From contig JAQBQF010000044.1 of assembly GCA_028287115.1 (NCBI GenBank), positions 1 to 34,557 of the forward strand: a stretch of DNA of 34,557 bases, read 5' to 3'. Within the stretch, counting starts at the first letter, position 1; the number at the start of each line of letters is the position of its first letter. This DNA comes from Myxococcales bacterium (lineage in GTDB: Bacteria; Myxococcota_A; Polyangia; Haliangiales; Haliangiaceae). Made by a program: the position numbers and the translations under genes. Of the stretch, positions 16,309 to 23,697 are shown in pieces. The notes below the pieces were generated by a model. The model was not told the DNA's origin. It made no database searches and saw only the letters and a program-made list of their open reading frames with translations.

Positions 16309-17387
16309 AGCACCTCATCCTCATCGGTCTGGTTGCCTCGGTGTCCGCCCGCGCGGAACCATCCAACCGTAAGCACTCGCCGATCGCACCGCCCTCGTCG
16401 AGCGGTGCACCTGCGTCTACCTCGGTGCCCGCACCGGAGGCCGCGGCCGTGATCGCTCCGCCTCCTGCCGCGCCCGCGCCGATCGCGCCATGGATCTTGC
16501 GCGAGGGAACGCTTCGCTTCGACGCCACGCTCGAGCTCGGGATGTCGTCGGGGCGCGCGGCCAAGCCGATCGCGATCGCGCCCGACCTCTGGGTCGGCGT
16601 CAGCCCGCGCCTGACGCTCGGCCTCGTGCACTCGCGGTACGCGACGACTGGATTTCGCGGCAGCGCCGGCGGTGGTCTGTGCGTGACCGCCACGACCGGC
16701 GGATGCGCGAAGCTCTACAACAACATCGGCTGGGAAGCCTGGGGCGCGGTGCTGCGAGGTCCGCTGGCCTTCGTCGCCGGTGGCGGTCTCGAGGCGGTGA
16801 ACATCGACCGCCGATTCTACGACGTCAAGATCGGGTTCAAGGCGCGATACCTCGCCGGAAGGGTTTCCGTCACGACCACACCGTCGGTGTTCATCGCCAT
16901 GACCAAGCGCAACGAAGCGATGACGCCAAACACCGACGTGCTCTACGTGCCGGTCGGGCTCGGGGTCAAGCTCGCCGACCACGTGACGGTCGCCCTCGGC
17001 AGCGGCATCAAGGGTCCGGTCTCGGGATTCGCAAAGACCTGGCAGATTCCCGCCGGGATCAGCGCGACGTACGCGACCGGTCCCGTCGTCGTCGGTGCGT
17101 CTTGGGTGTTCGGTGCGCTCGTCGCCTCGGCAGCGAACCCACCGGCACCGGCAGCCGCGACATCCGGCCCCGATGTGCGCGTCGTCCAGGCGTGGATCTC
17201 GTACGCGCTTGGCGGTGCATCCCCCTCCGGACATGCCGCGGCATCACCGTCGCGCCCACGACCAGCCTCTGAACCTGCAGCGCCGCTCGATCTCCCTCAC
17301 GCCGCGACGCCGTCGTGGATCGAGAGAGATGCACCGGCGGAACCCTCGGCACCCGCGCGCTCACGGCGACATGCGCCAAGAAAGTGA
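16305..17387 (+). CDS. Probable outer-membrane beta-barrel-like exported protein
   Basis: The frame starts with TTG overlapping the preceding stop (TTGA). The product has a signal peptide (MKHLILIGLVASVSARA), a Pro/Ala-rich spacer to about residue 60, then alternating short beta strands and glycines (LRFDATLELGMSSG, LTLGLVHSRYATTGF, VVVGASWVFGALVAS, VVQAWISYALGG). That is the pattern of a small outer-membrane barrel. After the last putative strand (about residue 305) comes a disordered Pro/Ala/Ser/Arg tail of about 55 residues. Such a tail is odd, since barrels usually end at the last strand, so the frame may have been extended by loss of a stop or a frameshift. I do not recognise a specific porin family. 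Confidence 0.7.
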   Translation: MKHLILIGLVASVSARAEPSNRKHSPIAPPSSSGAPASTSVPAPEAAAVIAPPPAAPAPIAPWILREGTLRFDATLELGMSSGRAAKPIAIAPDLWVGVSPRLTLGLVHSRYATTGFRGSAGGGLCVTATTGGCAKLYNNIGWEAWGAVLRGPLAFVAGGGLEAVNIDRRFYDVKIGFKARYLAGRVSVTTTPSVFIAMTKRNEAMTPNTDVLYVPVGLGVKLADHVTVALGSGIKGPVSGFAKTWQIPAGISATYATGPVVVGASWVFGALVASAANPPAPAAATSGPDVRVVQAWISYALGGASPSGHAAASPSRPRPASEPAAPLDLPHAATPSWIERDAPAEPSAPARSRRHAPRK

Positions 17388-17630
17388 CGCGCGGTGGACC
17401 CTCTCGGCGGTTCGCAAAGTCGCACGCTGTCGCAGCGGGTCGCAGACTTGCGTGATCCACACGAGTGATCGATTGCGGCTCGAGCTGGCTCGACCGCGGC
17501 CTCCCGGCGATCGGCGCTGGAACGACCGCGCTCGTTGCCGCGATGATCCCGCTCGCCGCGGTCTGGCTCGTGCTCGCCATGGTCTCGGGATCGGCTTTCG
17601 CCGTGCTAATGCATCACAGGAGTCGCTCTC
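17388..17630. other. 243-bp intergenic region, no gene assigned
   Basis: Nothing firm is seen. A GTG-started frame from 17465 has a hydrophobic run (about residues 16-48) but continues out of phase through the next gene, so it is not called. AGGAG at about 17619 serves the next gene. Confidence 0.5.
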
Positions 17631-18770
17631 GTGATCATCGGTCGCCGTCGCTTCGTCGTTGGCTCTCTCGCCGCTGCCGCTGCTGCTGCCTGCAGCTCGC
17701 ACGAGAAACGGTCCACTGCCATGTCCGAGACCACGCCCAAACCCGCGCCCGCGCCGCCCGTGAAGAAGTCGATCCTCGTGCTCGGTGGCACCGGCTTCTT
17801 GGGACCGCATGTCGTCAAAGCCGCGGTCGCGCGCGGTCACACGCTGACGCTGTTCAACCGCGGCAAGACGCACCCCGGATTGTTCCCCGATATCGAGAAG
17901 CTGCAGGGCGATCGCGACGGCAAGCTCGACGCGCTGAAGGGCCGCACGTGGGACGCCGTCGTCGATCCATCGGGCTACGTCCCGCGGATCGTCAAGCTGT
18001 CGGCGGAGCTCCTCGCGCCCAACGTCGGCCAGTACGTGTTCATCTCGACGATCTCCGTCTACAAGGATCCGTTTCCGATCGGCGGCGACGAATCCGCTCC
18101 GGTGCAGACGCTCGACGATCCGACCAACGAAGATGTTGGCAAGAACTACGGTGCGCTCAAGGCCCTGTCCGAGAAGGCCGCCGAAACCGCGATGCCCGGC
18201 AAGGTCACGAACGTCCGCTCGGGACTGATCATCGGCCCCGGTGATCCAACGGGACGGTTCACCCACTGGCCCTCTCGCATGGCCGATGGCGGCGAAGTGA
18301 TCGGTCCCGGCGACGGCACGACACCGGCGCAGTACATCGACGGCCGCGATCTCGGCGAGTGGATCATTCACGCGATCGAGAACCAGACGTTCGGCACGTA
18401 CAACGCGCTCGGACCCGGCAAGCCGATCACGATGAAAGCAGTGCTCGACCGCTGCAACGAGGCTGCCGGCAACAAGGCGAAGATCACGTGGGTCGACGGC
18501 AAGTTCCTCACGGCACACGAGGTCTCGGGCTGGAGCGACATGCCGATGTGGATCGACAACACAGGCGAAGACGCTGGCTTCGGGACGATGGCGAACGCGC
18601 GCGGCGTCGCCGCCGGCATGAAGTTCCGCCCCGTCCTCGAGACCGCACGCGACACGCTCGCCTGGCTCGAGACGCTACCGGCCGACGAGCGCGCGAAGGT
18701 TCGCTCGACGGGAATCAAGCCCGACAAAGAGGCGAAGGTGCTCGCCGCGTGGCACGCCGCGAAGCACTGA
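17631..18770 (+). CDS. Tat-exported NAD-dependent epimerase/dehydratase-like protein
   Basis: The 379-residue product begins MIIGRRRFVVGSLAAA, a twin-arginine signal, and ends it with AAAC (C21), a likely lipoprotein cleavage site. From residue 47 comes an extended SDR Rossmann fold: GGTGFLG (52-58) binds NAD(P). The family catalytic area has STISVY around residues 141-146 but the tyrosine/lysine pair is less clear (NYGALKA gives a Y-x-x-x-K). The family acts on nucleotide sugars or related substrates in the cytosol, so a Tat-exported member that would carry its folded cofactor across the membrane is unusual. AGGAG precedes the GTG start. The downstream neighbour is convergent. Confidence 0.88.
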   Translation: MIIGRRRFVVGSLAAAAAAACSSHEKRSTAMSETTPKPAPAPPVKKSILVLGGTGFLGPHVVKAAVARGHTLTLFNRGKTHPGLFPDIEKLQGDRDGKLDALKGRTWDAVVDPSGYVPRIVKLSAELLAPNVGQYVFISTISVYKDPFPIGGDESAPVQTLDDPTNEDVGKNYGALKALSEKAAETAMPGKVTNVRSGLIIGPGDPTGRFTHWPSRMADGGEVIGPGDGTTPAQYIDGRDLGEWIIHAIENQTFGTYNALGPGKPITMKAVLDRCNEAAGNKAKITWVDGKFLTAHEVSGWSDMPMWIDNTGEDAGFGTMANARGVAAGMKFRPVLETARDTLAWLETLPADERAKVRSTGIKPDKEAKVLAAWHAAKH

Positions 18771-18773
18771 CCG

Positions 18774-19916
18774 CTACGGAATCGTGCCCGGCGCCATCAC
18801 CGGCTCTTTCGGTGGCGCGGTCACGCCGGGTGCCGCGACGACCGGATAGCCGCGGCGATGCCATTCGAGGATGCCTTCATCGAGCACGACCGCGTGCTTG
18901 TAGCCGCGCTTGCGCAGCTCGTCGACGACGATCCCGGAGAGGTGATGCGGGCAAGCACAGTACGCGACCGCCCAGGTGCCGTCTTTGGGCATCTCGTCGA
19001 GCCGCTTCAGCTCCATGTACGGGATCGAGACCGCGCCGGTCACGTGCACGCGCATCCAGTCCGATGCAGGTCGCGCGTCGATGATGATCATCTTGCGTTT
19101 GTCTTGGAGTGCCTGCTTCACCTGATCGATCGACACGAACCGCGGATCTTCCTTGCACGCGGGTTGGCCGCGTCCCGCGGGCGGGCACGGATCGGCGCGT
19201 AGCTTCCACTGCGGATCCTTGCCACCGGGATTGATCACGAGCGGCTCTTTGCCCGTCGGCGGCGCCAGCTGTCCGGCCTCTGGCGGCTTGCCGAAGCTGC
19301 GCACGTAAGCGACCACATCGTCGATCTCCGCGTCGGTCAGCTTCGCTTTCTCCATCGGCGTACCAGGCCGGCCGTTGACGATCGCGTAGCGAATGAACGA
19401 GTCGGTCGCGACGTCGAGAAACCTGGCGTTCGCGAGATGCACGCCTTCGCCGCGCGTCGTCTGATCGCCGTGGCACTTCTGGCAGGTCTTCACGTAGATC
19501 GGCGCGCCGCGTGCGGGATCGCCCGCTGCCGCCGCCGGCAGTGCTTTCGCCGCGGGACCCTGCGCGCGCAACCACGCGGTCAGTCGCGCGATCGCGGCGT
19601 CATCGAGCGGGCCGCCGATCGCCTTGCTATATCCCGCCATCGACGTGCCCGGGCGACCGAGGCCGATCGATCGCTGCAGATACTCGTCGGTCGCACTCTC
19701 GAGAAAAGTCGGATTGATCAGCGACGGCGCGTGATCAGCCTTGTAGCCCTTCGCATCCACGCCGTGACAGGGCGCGCACGACACGACGTAGAGATCCTTC
19801 GTCGCGAGCTTCGCCAGGTTGGCATCGGCGACGCTGGCATCTTTCGGACGCGGCTGCGGTGTTGCGGAGCCATTGCTGCACGCCGCAGCGATCACGAGAA
19901 CAGCGAGGCGCTTCAC
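18774..19916 (-). CDS. Dihaem cytochrome c lipoprotein fused to a rhodanese domain
   Basis: The 380-residue exported protein has a short signal ending AAAC (C13). Two class I cytochrome c domains follow, with haem sites CAPCH (47-51) and CQKCH (145-149) and likely axial methionines M93 (GTSMAGY) and M188 (GTPMEK). A rhodanese-like domain occupies about 258-370 with IIIDARPASDW and a cysteine pair at 320/322 (YCACPHH) where the catalytic loop should be. The domain order suggests a periplasmic electron carrier linked to sulphur transfer or oxidation (inference). It lies convergent to the Tat epimerase gene, 3 bp apart at the stops. Confidence 0.92.
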   Translation of the reverse strand: MKRLAVLVIAAACSNGSATPQPRPKDASVADANLAKLATKDLYVVSCAPCHGVDAKGYKADHAPSLINPTFLESATDEYLQRSIGLGRPGTSMAGYSKAIGGPLDDAAIARLTAWLRAQGPAAKALPAAAAGDPARGAPIYVKTCQKCHGDQTTRGEGVHLANARFLDVATDSFIRYAIVNGRPGTPMEKAKLTDAEIDDVVAYVRSFGKPPEAGQLAPPTGKEPLVINPGGKDPQWKLRADPCPPAGRGQPACKEDPRFVSIDQVKQALQDKRKMIIIDARPASDWMRVHVTGAVSIPYMELKRLDEMPKDGTWAVAYCACPHHLSGIVVDELRKRGYKHAVVLDEGILEWHRRGYPVVAAPGVTAPPKEPVMAPGTIP

Positions 19917-19952
19917 GCGGCGACTATGCCATCACCGCAGCGCGCTCACACC

Positions 19953-20369
19953 TCAGCGATGGTCGCGAACGACCGGTCCGCGATGGTCTTCATGCCGCTC
20001 TTCGCGATGATCTTCGCGATGATCGCGAACCGCAGGCTGCCCCCCCGCGCGCCAGCCGCCTTCCACCCACACGTGGCTGCGGCCGCGGTTCTCCCACCGG
20101 CCCTGCTCCCACGCGTAACCCGCGCGCTCGCGCTCCCAGTAACCATCGCGCCAGGCCCAGTTGCGGCCGTTGCGGGTCCATCGACCTTGGATGAACACGA
20201 AGCCGGGCCGCGTCTCGTAAACGACCGCGCGAGGCGGTGGCGGCTCTTCGTCGACTTCGACGACCGCGACAGGTTCGGCGATGTGACCATGTGCCGTGAC
20301 GACGCATCCCCCGGCCGACGTGATCGTCGCGGCCAGGATCAGACTACCGAAACCATTCTTAAGCTTCAT
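19953..20369 (-). CDS. YXWGXW-type repeat lipoprotein, 138 aa
   Basis: The signal peptide ends at SAGGC (C22). The mature part has repeated aromatic units (GRWTRNGRNWAWRDGYW, GYAWEQGRW, HVWVEGGW), the pattern of YXWGXW/WxxR repeat envelope proteins whose function is unknown. The C-terminal 25 residues are a His/Arg/Asp/Glu-rich tail (DHREDHREERHEDH) that could bind metal ions. GAGGAGGAA lies 7 bp upstream of the ATG, a strong ribosome binding site. Confidence 0.85.
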   Translation of the reverse strand: MKLKNGFGSLILAATITSAGGCVVTAHGHIAEPVAVVEVDEEPPPPRAVVYETRPGFVFIQGRWTRNGRNWAWRDGYWERERAGYAWEQGRWENRGRSHVWVEGGWRAGGQPAVRDHREDHREERHEDHRGPVVRDHR

Positions 20370-20381
20370 AGCGATTCCTCC

Positions 20382-20582
20382 TCAGGACCGGTCATAGGAG
20401 CAAACTCGGGACCAGCCAGATACGTTAAAAGTTACGCCTGATTCGCTGCCCATCGTGAAGCGTACGCCTGTGAAAGCCACACCACACTTGGGGCAGTTTG
20501 CCCTAACCCACTGAACTTCGCACGCGTTCGTGCGTTGGGAAACGCAATGACGTTTCTCCCATCGCGCGGTCTCGCGCCGCAC
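20382..20582 (-). CDS. Doubtful small zinc-ribbon-like frame of low GC
   Basis: Reading from GTG at 20582 gives 66 residues including NCPKCGVAFTGVRF and ending SRVCSYDRS. CPKC with a later cysteine is zinc-ribbon-like. The DNA here (about 20382-20500) is clearly lower in GC than its surroundings and has different codon use, which points to a recent arrival or a gene remnant. The start overlaps the divergent gene at 20547 and no ribosome binding site is visible, so the frame may be a fragment without its own start. Confidence 0.25.
   Translation of the reverse strand: MRRETARWEKRHCVSQRTNACEVQWVRANCPKCGVAFTGVRFTMGSESGVTFNVSGWSRVCSYDRS
20519..20534 (+). promoter_or_regulatory. Perfect hairpin upstream of the discoidin-like gene
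   Basis: CGCACG-CGTT-CGTGCG, a 6-bp stem with a 4-base loop, lies 12 bp before the ATG at 20547. No T-run follows on either side. It could be a terminator remnant or a translational control element. Confidence 0.3.
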
Positions 20583-21263
20583 ACCCGAACCCTCACGGTG
20601 GCGCTGGCCTCGGCCGCACTTGCGACGCTCGCAACGCTGGCGTCGGCAGGTCTCGCCGGGCTGTTCGTGCTCCGCCACGATCCGTGCGCGCTGCCGCCGG
20701 GTGTCGAGTCGACGGACGCGGTCGCGATGCGCGCGATGGCTTGCGAGGATCTCGAGCATCATCGCATCTCGCTCGCGGATTATCGCTTGCTGATCGGAGT
20801 CGATCTCCCGCCGGCGCCACCGGCGCCGCAATGGGCGAGCACGGTGCGCGGCTTCTCGTCGGAGTACAGCTCGACGCGGTGGGCCGCGACGCAGGTCCTC
20901 GGTGCGCCCGACGTGTACCCCGCGGCCGGCGATGACGCGCGTGCATGGGCTTCGCGTGACGCCGATGCCACGACCGAATTCATCGAGGTCGGGTTCGCGC
21001 AACCACAGCGCATGCGCGAGCTGCGGATCTACGAGACGCTCAACCCAGGCGCGATCGAGGACGTCGAAGTGATCACGACGAGCGGTCGGCACCTGCACCT
21101 CGGTCGAGCCGCCGCCGGCGCGAATGCAGCCGGCAGCGCGATCACCACCTATGGAACGGCGTGCACGAACGAGCCGGTGGTCGCGGCGCGCATCACGCTC
21201 GGATCGGCCAAGGTCGCGGGATGGAACGAGATCGATGCAATTGGTGCGCTCCCGTGCCGCTAA
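20547..21263 (+). CDS. Membrane-anchored galactose-binding-like (discoidin-type) protein
   Basis: The 238-residue protein has one N-terminal membrane segment (about 18-42) and an extracytoplasmic part. Residues about 92-235 hold a beta-sandwich of the F5/8 type C kind: FSSEYSSTRWAATQVLGAPD, TTEFIEVGFAQPQRM and LRIYETLNPGAIEDVEV. In this type of domain the start loop binds ligand and calcium. The role is probably surface binding of carbohydrate or protein; no catalytic residues are seen. ATG at 20547 is chosen over a TTG four codons earlier. Confidence 0.75.
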   Translation: MTFLPSRGLAPHTRTLTVALASAALATLATLASAGLAGLFVLRHDPCALPPGVESTDAVAMRAMACEDLEHHRISLADYRLLIGVDLPPAPPAPQWASTVRGFSSEYSSTRWAATQVLGAPDVYPAAGDDARAWASRDADATTEFIEVGFAQPQRMRELRIYETLNPGAIEDVEVITTSGRHLHLGRAAAGANAAGSAITTYGTACTNEPVVAARITLGSAKVAGWNEIDAIGALPCR

Positions 21264-21339
21264 GCGTCCAAGAACGCTAGCGGCCAAGGGGCGCTCACAT
21301 TCTGCGCTTGTCGCCCCTCCTGTCGGTTATGATGGGACC

Positions 21340-22215
21340 ATGGCCAGGCGCATCGTTCTCGCGCTGCTGCTGGCGGGCTGCAACGCCAAGCTGGCGGACG
21401 GCCCGGTGGATGGGGGTGCGCTCGACGCGACCCAGCAACACATGATCGACGGCGGTGCCGACGCACGTGTGCTCGGCATGTGGTCTACACCGACGCCGAT
21501 CAACGGCGCGAGCGACGCCGTGCTCAACGAAGATGACGTGACCCTGTCGTCGACGCAGACCGAGCTCTACTTCGGCATCGCGAATGCGACGAAGGATCTC
21601 TACATGATGACCCGCGCGACCCCGCAGGCCGCGTGGGGTCCGAAGCAGGCGCTGCCGTTCAACACGACGACCGCCGCGGAAGAGAGCCCGCGGCTGTCGC
21701 CGGACGATCTGACGCTGTATTTCGGACGCGGTGGAGACATCTACTCGGCCACCCGCACGGCGGTCGGCATGCCGTGGGGCGCGGCAACGCTGGTGCCCGT
21801 CATCAGCACCGCAAATTACGAGAAGTGGCTGGCCGTCTGCAGCGGTGGCTACTTCATGGTCAGCCGCGCGAACGGCGCGAACGGCCAGGACCTGTATCAA
21901 GGCCAGCTCGGTGCCGGCGCCGGCACGCTCGTGACGGAGCTCAATTCGACGGCCAGCGAGATCTCGACGTTCCTGTCGAACGACTGCCTCACCGTGTACT
22001 TCGCGTCGAACCGGACCGCCGCGGCGAGCACGCAGCTCTACACGGCGACTCGGACGTCGGTCGCGTCACCTTGGTCGACACCCGTCATGGTCACCGAGTT
22101 CGGCATGTCGGCGGACAACGAGGATCCGTGGATGTCGGCGGATCAGACGACGTTCGTGTTCGCCTCCGTGCGGCCCGCCGGCGGCACCAAAGATCTGTTC
22201 ATCTCGACGCGCTGA
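21340..22215 (+). CDS. PD40/TolB-like beta-propeller lipoprotein
   Basis: The 291-residue product has a short signal MARRIVLALLLAGC with lipidated C14. The mature part has repeats of the WD40-like PD40 type (NEDDVTLSSTQTELYF, ESPRLSPDDLTLYFGR, NDCLTVYFASNR, NEDPWMSADQTTFVFAS), arranged as a propeller on the cell surface or in the periplasm. These propellers usually bind proteins or sugars. The ATG at 21340 is chosen because the lipobox follows it directly. Its stop codon is immediately adjacent to the end of the extended reading frame of the convergent minus-strand gene. Confidence 0.82.
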   Translation: MARRIVLALLLAGCNAKLADGPVDGGALDATQQHMIDGGADARVLGMWSTPTPINGASDAVLNEDDVTLSSTQTELYFGIANATKDLYMMTRATPQAAWGPKQALPFNTTTAAEESPRLSPDDLTLYFGRGGDIYSATRTAVGMPWGAATLVPVISTANYEKWLAVCSGGYFMVSRANGANGQDLYQGQLGAGAGTLVTELNSTASEISTFLSNDCLTVYFASNRTAAASTQLYTATRTSVASPWSTPVMVTEFGMSADNEDPWMSADQTTFVFASVRPAGGTKDLFISTR

Positions 22216-22371
22216 TCATTTGAATCGGCACGCCGCGTGACCGAGGACGACCGGACCGTCGACGGTGCCCGTCGGGACCGCGACCCAGCCGCGCGCGATC
22301 CGATCGTCGAGCAGCTCGTCGACACTTGGCAGATGATCCCACACGGAGATCGCGTTGACGCCACCGAGTCA
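22216..22371 (-). other. Coding-like continuation of the 22369-22584 frame past an in-frame TGA
   Basis: After TGA (22371-22369) the same frame stays open for 50 codons to a second TGA at 22218-22216. Codon third positions are about four-fifths G or C and the peptide is natural-looking (LGGVNAISVWDH, DELLDDRIARGW, GPVVLGHAACRFK). The frame ends exactly where the convergent gene ends. This suggests one 122-codon gene read through TGA as selenocysteine, or a gene cut by a nonsense change. No start codon with a ribosome binding site is visible for a separate ORF. Confidence 0.5.
22335..22351 (-). promoter_or_regulatory. Small hairpin after the in-frame TGA (SECIS-like candidate)
   Basis: On the coding strand GAUCUC and GGGAUC pair (6 bp including one G.U) around the loop CGUGU, beginning 17 bases after the TGA. 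Bacterial selenocysteine insertion elements are short hairpins just after the UGA with G and U in the apical loop. This fits loosely, but such hairpins occur by chance. Confidence 0.3.
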
Positions 22372-22584
22372 CGTCGTATCGAAGCACAAGTATCCAGCCG
22401 GAGCTCTGACGAGCACGTCATGCGTGAATTCGTCTTGCACGATCACGTCGATGACGTCGCAGGGTGGTTGCTGCGCGTGTCCCCAGTGCAGCACCTCCTC
22501 GAGCGTGTCGAGCTCGGTGACCGATCCGAGGCGCACGATGCCCTCTGCCGGGACCGCTCCCACGATCCGGAGCTCGCGCGTCAC
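22369..22584 (-). CDS. Small protein, 71 aa to the first TGA; candidate selenoprotein or interrupted gene
   Basis: The GTG at 22584 overlaps the TGA of the upstream membrane-protein gene (GTGA), indicating coupled translation. The 71 residues (VTRELRIVGAVPAEG at the start, HDVLVRAPAGYLCFDTT at the end) are soluble with no recognised domain. The first TGA follows Phe-Asp-Thr-Thr and the frame goes on for 50 convincing codons (separate entry). If the TGA is decoded as selenocysteine, the product is 122 residues. C-to-U replacement in relatives would be the decisive sign. Confidence 0.6.
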   Translation of the reverse strand: MTRELRIVGAVPAEGIVRLGSVTELDTLEEVLHWGHAQQPPCDVIDVIVQDEFTHDVLVRAPAGYLCFDTT

Positions 22585-23243
22585 ACGTACTCCTGCTCGC
22601 GAACGCAGAACCACTGCTGCTTCTCCGAAATATAAGCGAGGCGTGTTCCACATCGCGGACACGAACGCGTCTCGGCGGAGGCCGCCACGGGTGCCGGTTG
22701 TGGGATCGGAGGCGCGATCGCCATCGCGATCGGCCGCTCCACGCGCAGGTGCGGCGCAAGCTTGCGCAACATCACGATGCCGGTGACCACGCTCGCGAGC
22801 GCCGGAAACACTCCCCAGCTGAGGTCGTGACCTGCCGCGAGCACGCGAATCTCGAACACCGTCATCGCGACGGCCGAGGTCACGAGCGCGTACTTCCCGA
22901 GCTTCACCTGCGGGAGCTTGTCTTGCCGGGTCGCGAGAAACAGTCCGCCGAAACCGGCGCACGCGATCGCGGCCGCGATGCCGGAGATCAGCGCGAACGT
23001 CGCGAACACGGCGATGTCGCCCGATAGCCCGCGCCAGGGCATGTCGTGGCACGCGGCGCCAAAGCCGAAACACACCTCGACGCCGCTCGGTCCAAGGCCG
23101 ATGCCTTTTCCCGCCGTCGCCCAGCTCTTCGTGAAGATCGCGACCAGGATCACGATCGCGCAGACACACAGCACGAACGCCGGTGTGCGCGGATCCATCG
23201 CAGCCGGGGCAGAGTCTTGCGAAGGCGCGCCGCCGACCGTCAT
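22581..23243 (-). CDS. Membrane protein with C-terminal zinc ribbon, 220 aa
   Basis: Four hydrophobic segments are visible (about residues 21-37, 76-100, 118-134 and 144-158). A Pro/Ala spacer is followed by a C-terminal zinc-ribbon half: CPRCGTRLAYISEKQQWFC. That tail resembles the cytoplasmic zinc ribbons of many uncharacterised myxobacterial membrane proteins. Its ATG at 23243 is 67 bp from the divergent DoxX gene. The last codons overlap the start of the small TGA-containing gene, so the two probably work together. Function is unknown. Confidence 0.72.
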   Translation of the reverse strand: MTVGGAPSQDSAPAAMDPRTPAFVLCVCAIVILVAIFTKSWATAGKGIGLGPSGVEVCFGFGAACHDMPWRGLSGDIAVFATFALISGIAAAIACAGFGGLFLATRQDKLPQVKLGKYALVTSAVAMTVFEIRVLAAGHDLSWGVFPALASVVTGIVMLRKLAPHLRVERPIAMAIAPPIPQPAPVAASAETRSCPRCGTRLAYISEKQQWFCVREQEYV

Positions 23244-23310
23244 TCAACCGCGAGCATCGCGCGAGACCCCGCCAAAAGCCACGGGCATATCGGTTGCACG
23301 AGTAATCGCC

Positions 23311-23691
23311 ATGCGCGCCCTGGTCCCGGTCGGCCGTGCTCTGTTCTCGTTGATCTTTATCACCGCGGTGTTCGGCCATTTCTCGGGCGCCACGATCGCC
23401 CAGGCATCCGCGCACGGTGTGCCGCTCGCCACGGTGTTAGTCCCGCTCTCCGGGATTCTCTCCATGGTCGGAGGTCTCAGCGTCTTGCTCGGCTATCGAG
23501 CACGCTTCGGCGCGTTTCTGCTGCTGCTGTTTCTCGTCCCCGTCACGCTGACCATGCATCAGTTCTGGGGGTTACACGATCCCCAGATGGCGATGCTTCA
23601 GAAGGTGATGTTCATGAAGAACACGGCCCTCGCCGGCGCCGCGTTGCTCATCATGTATCACGGCCCAGGTCCGGTCAGCCTCGACGGGTGA
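23311..23691 (+). CDS. DoxX-family membrane protein
   Basis: The 126-residue protein has four membrane helices and the DoxX pattern: GRALFSLIFITAVFGHFSG near the start, LSGILSMVGGLSVLLGYRARF in the middle, and MFMKNTALAGAALLI before the end. Members are inner-membrane proteins linked to thiol/oxidative stress or quinone reduction, but the exact role varies. The ATG at 23311 is the first start that places the conserved first helix. It precedes the CDF transporter gene by 6 bp, so they are probably one operon. Confidence 0.88.
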   Translation: MRALVPVGRALFSLIFITAVFGHFSGATIAQASAHGVPLATVLVPLSGILSMVGGLSVLLGYRARFGAFLLLLFLVPVTLTMHQFWGLHDPQMAMLQKVMFMKNTALAGAALLIMYHGPGPVSLDG

Positions 23692-23697
23692 GCCCGC

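Noticed and set aside
17465..17630. Small membrane protein before the Tat epimerase gene
   Set aside because: The hydrophobic run is real but the frame continues out of phase through the next gene and no ribosome binding site is visible.
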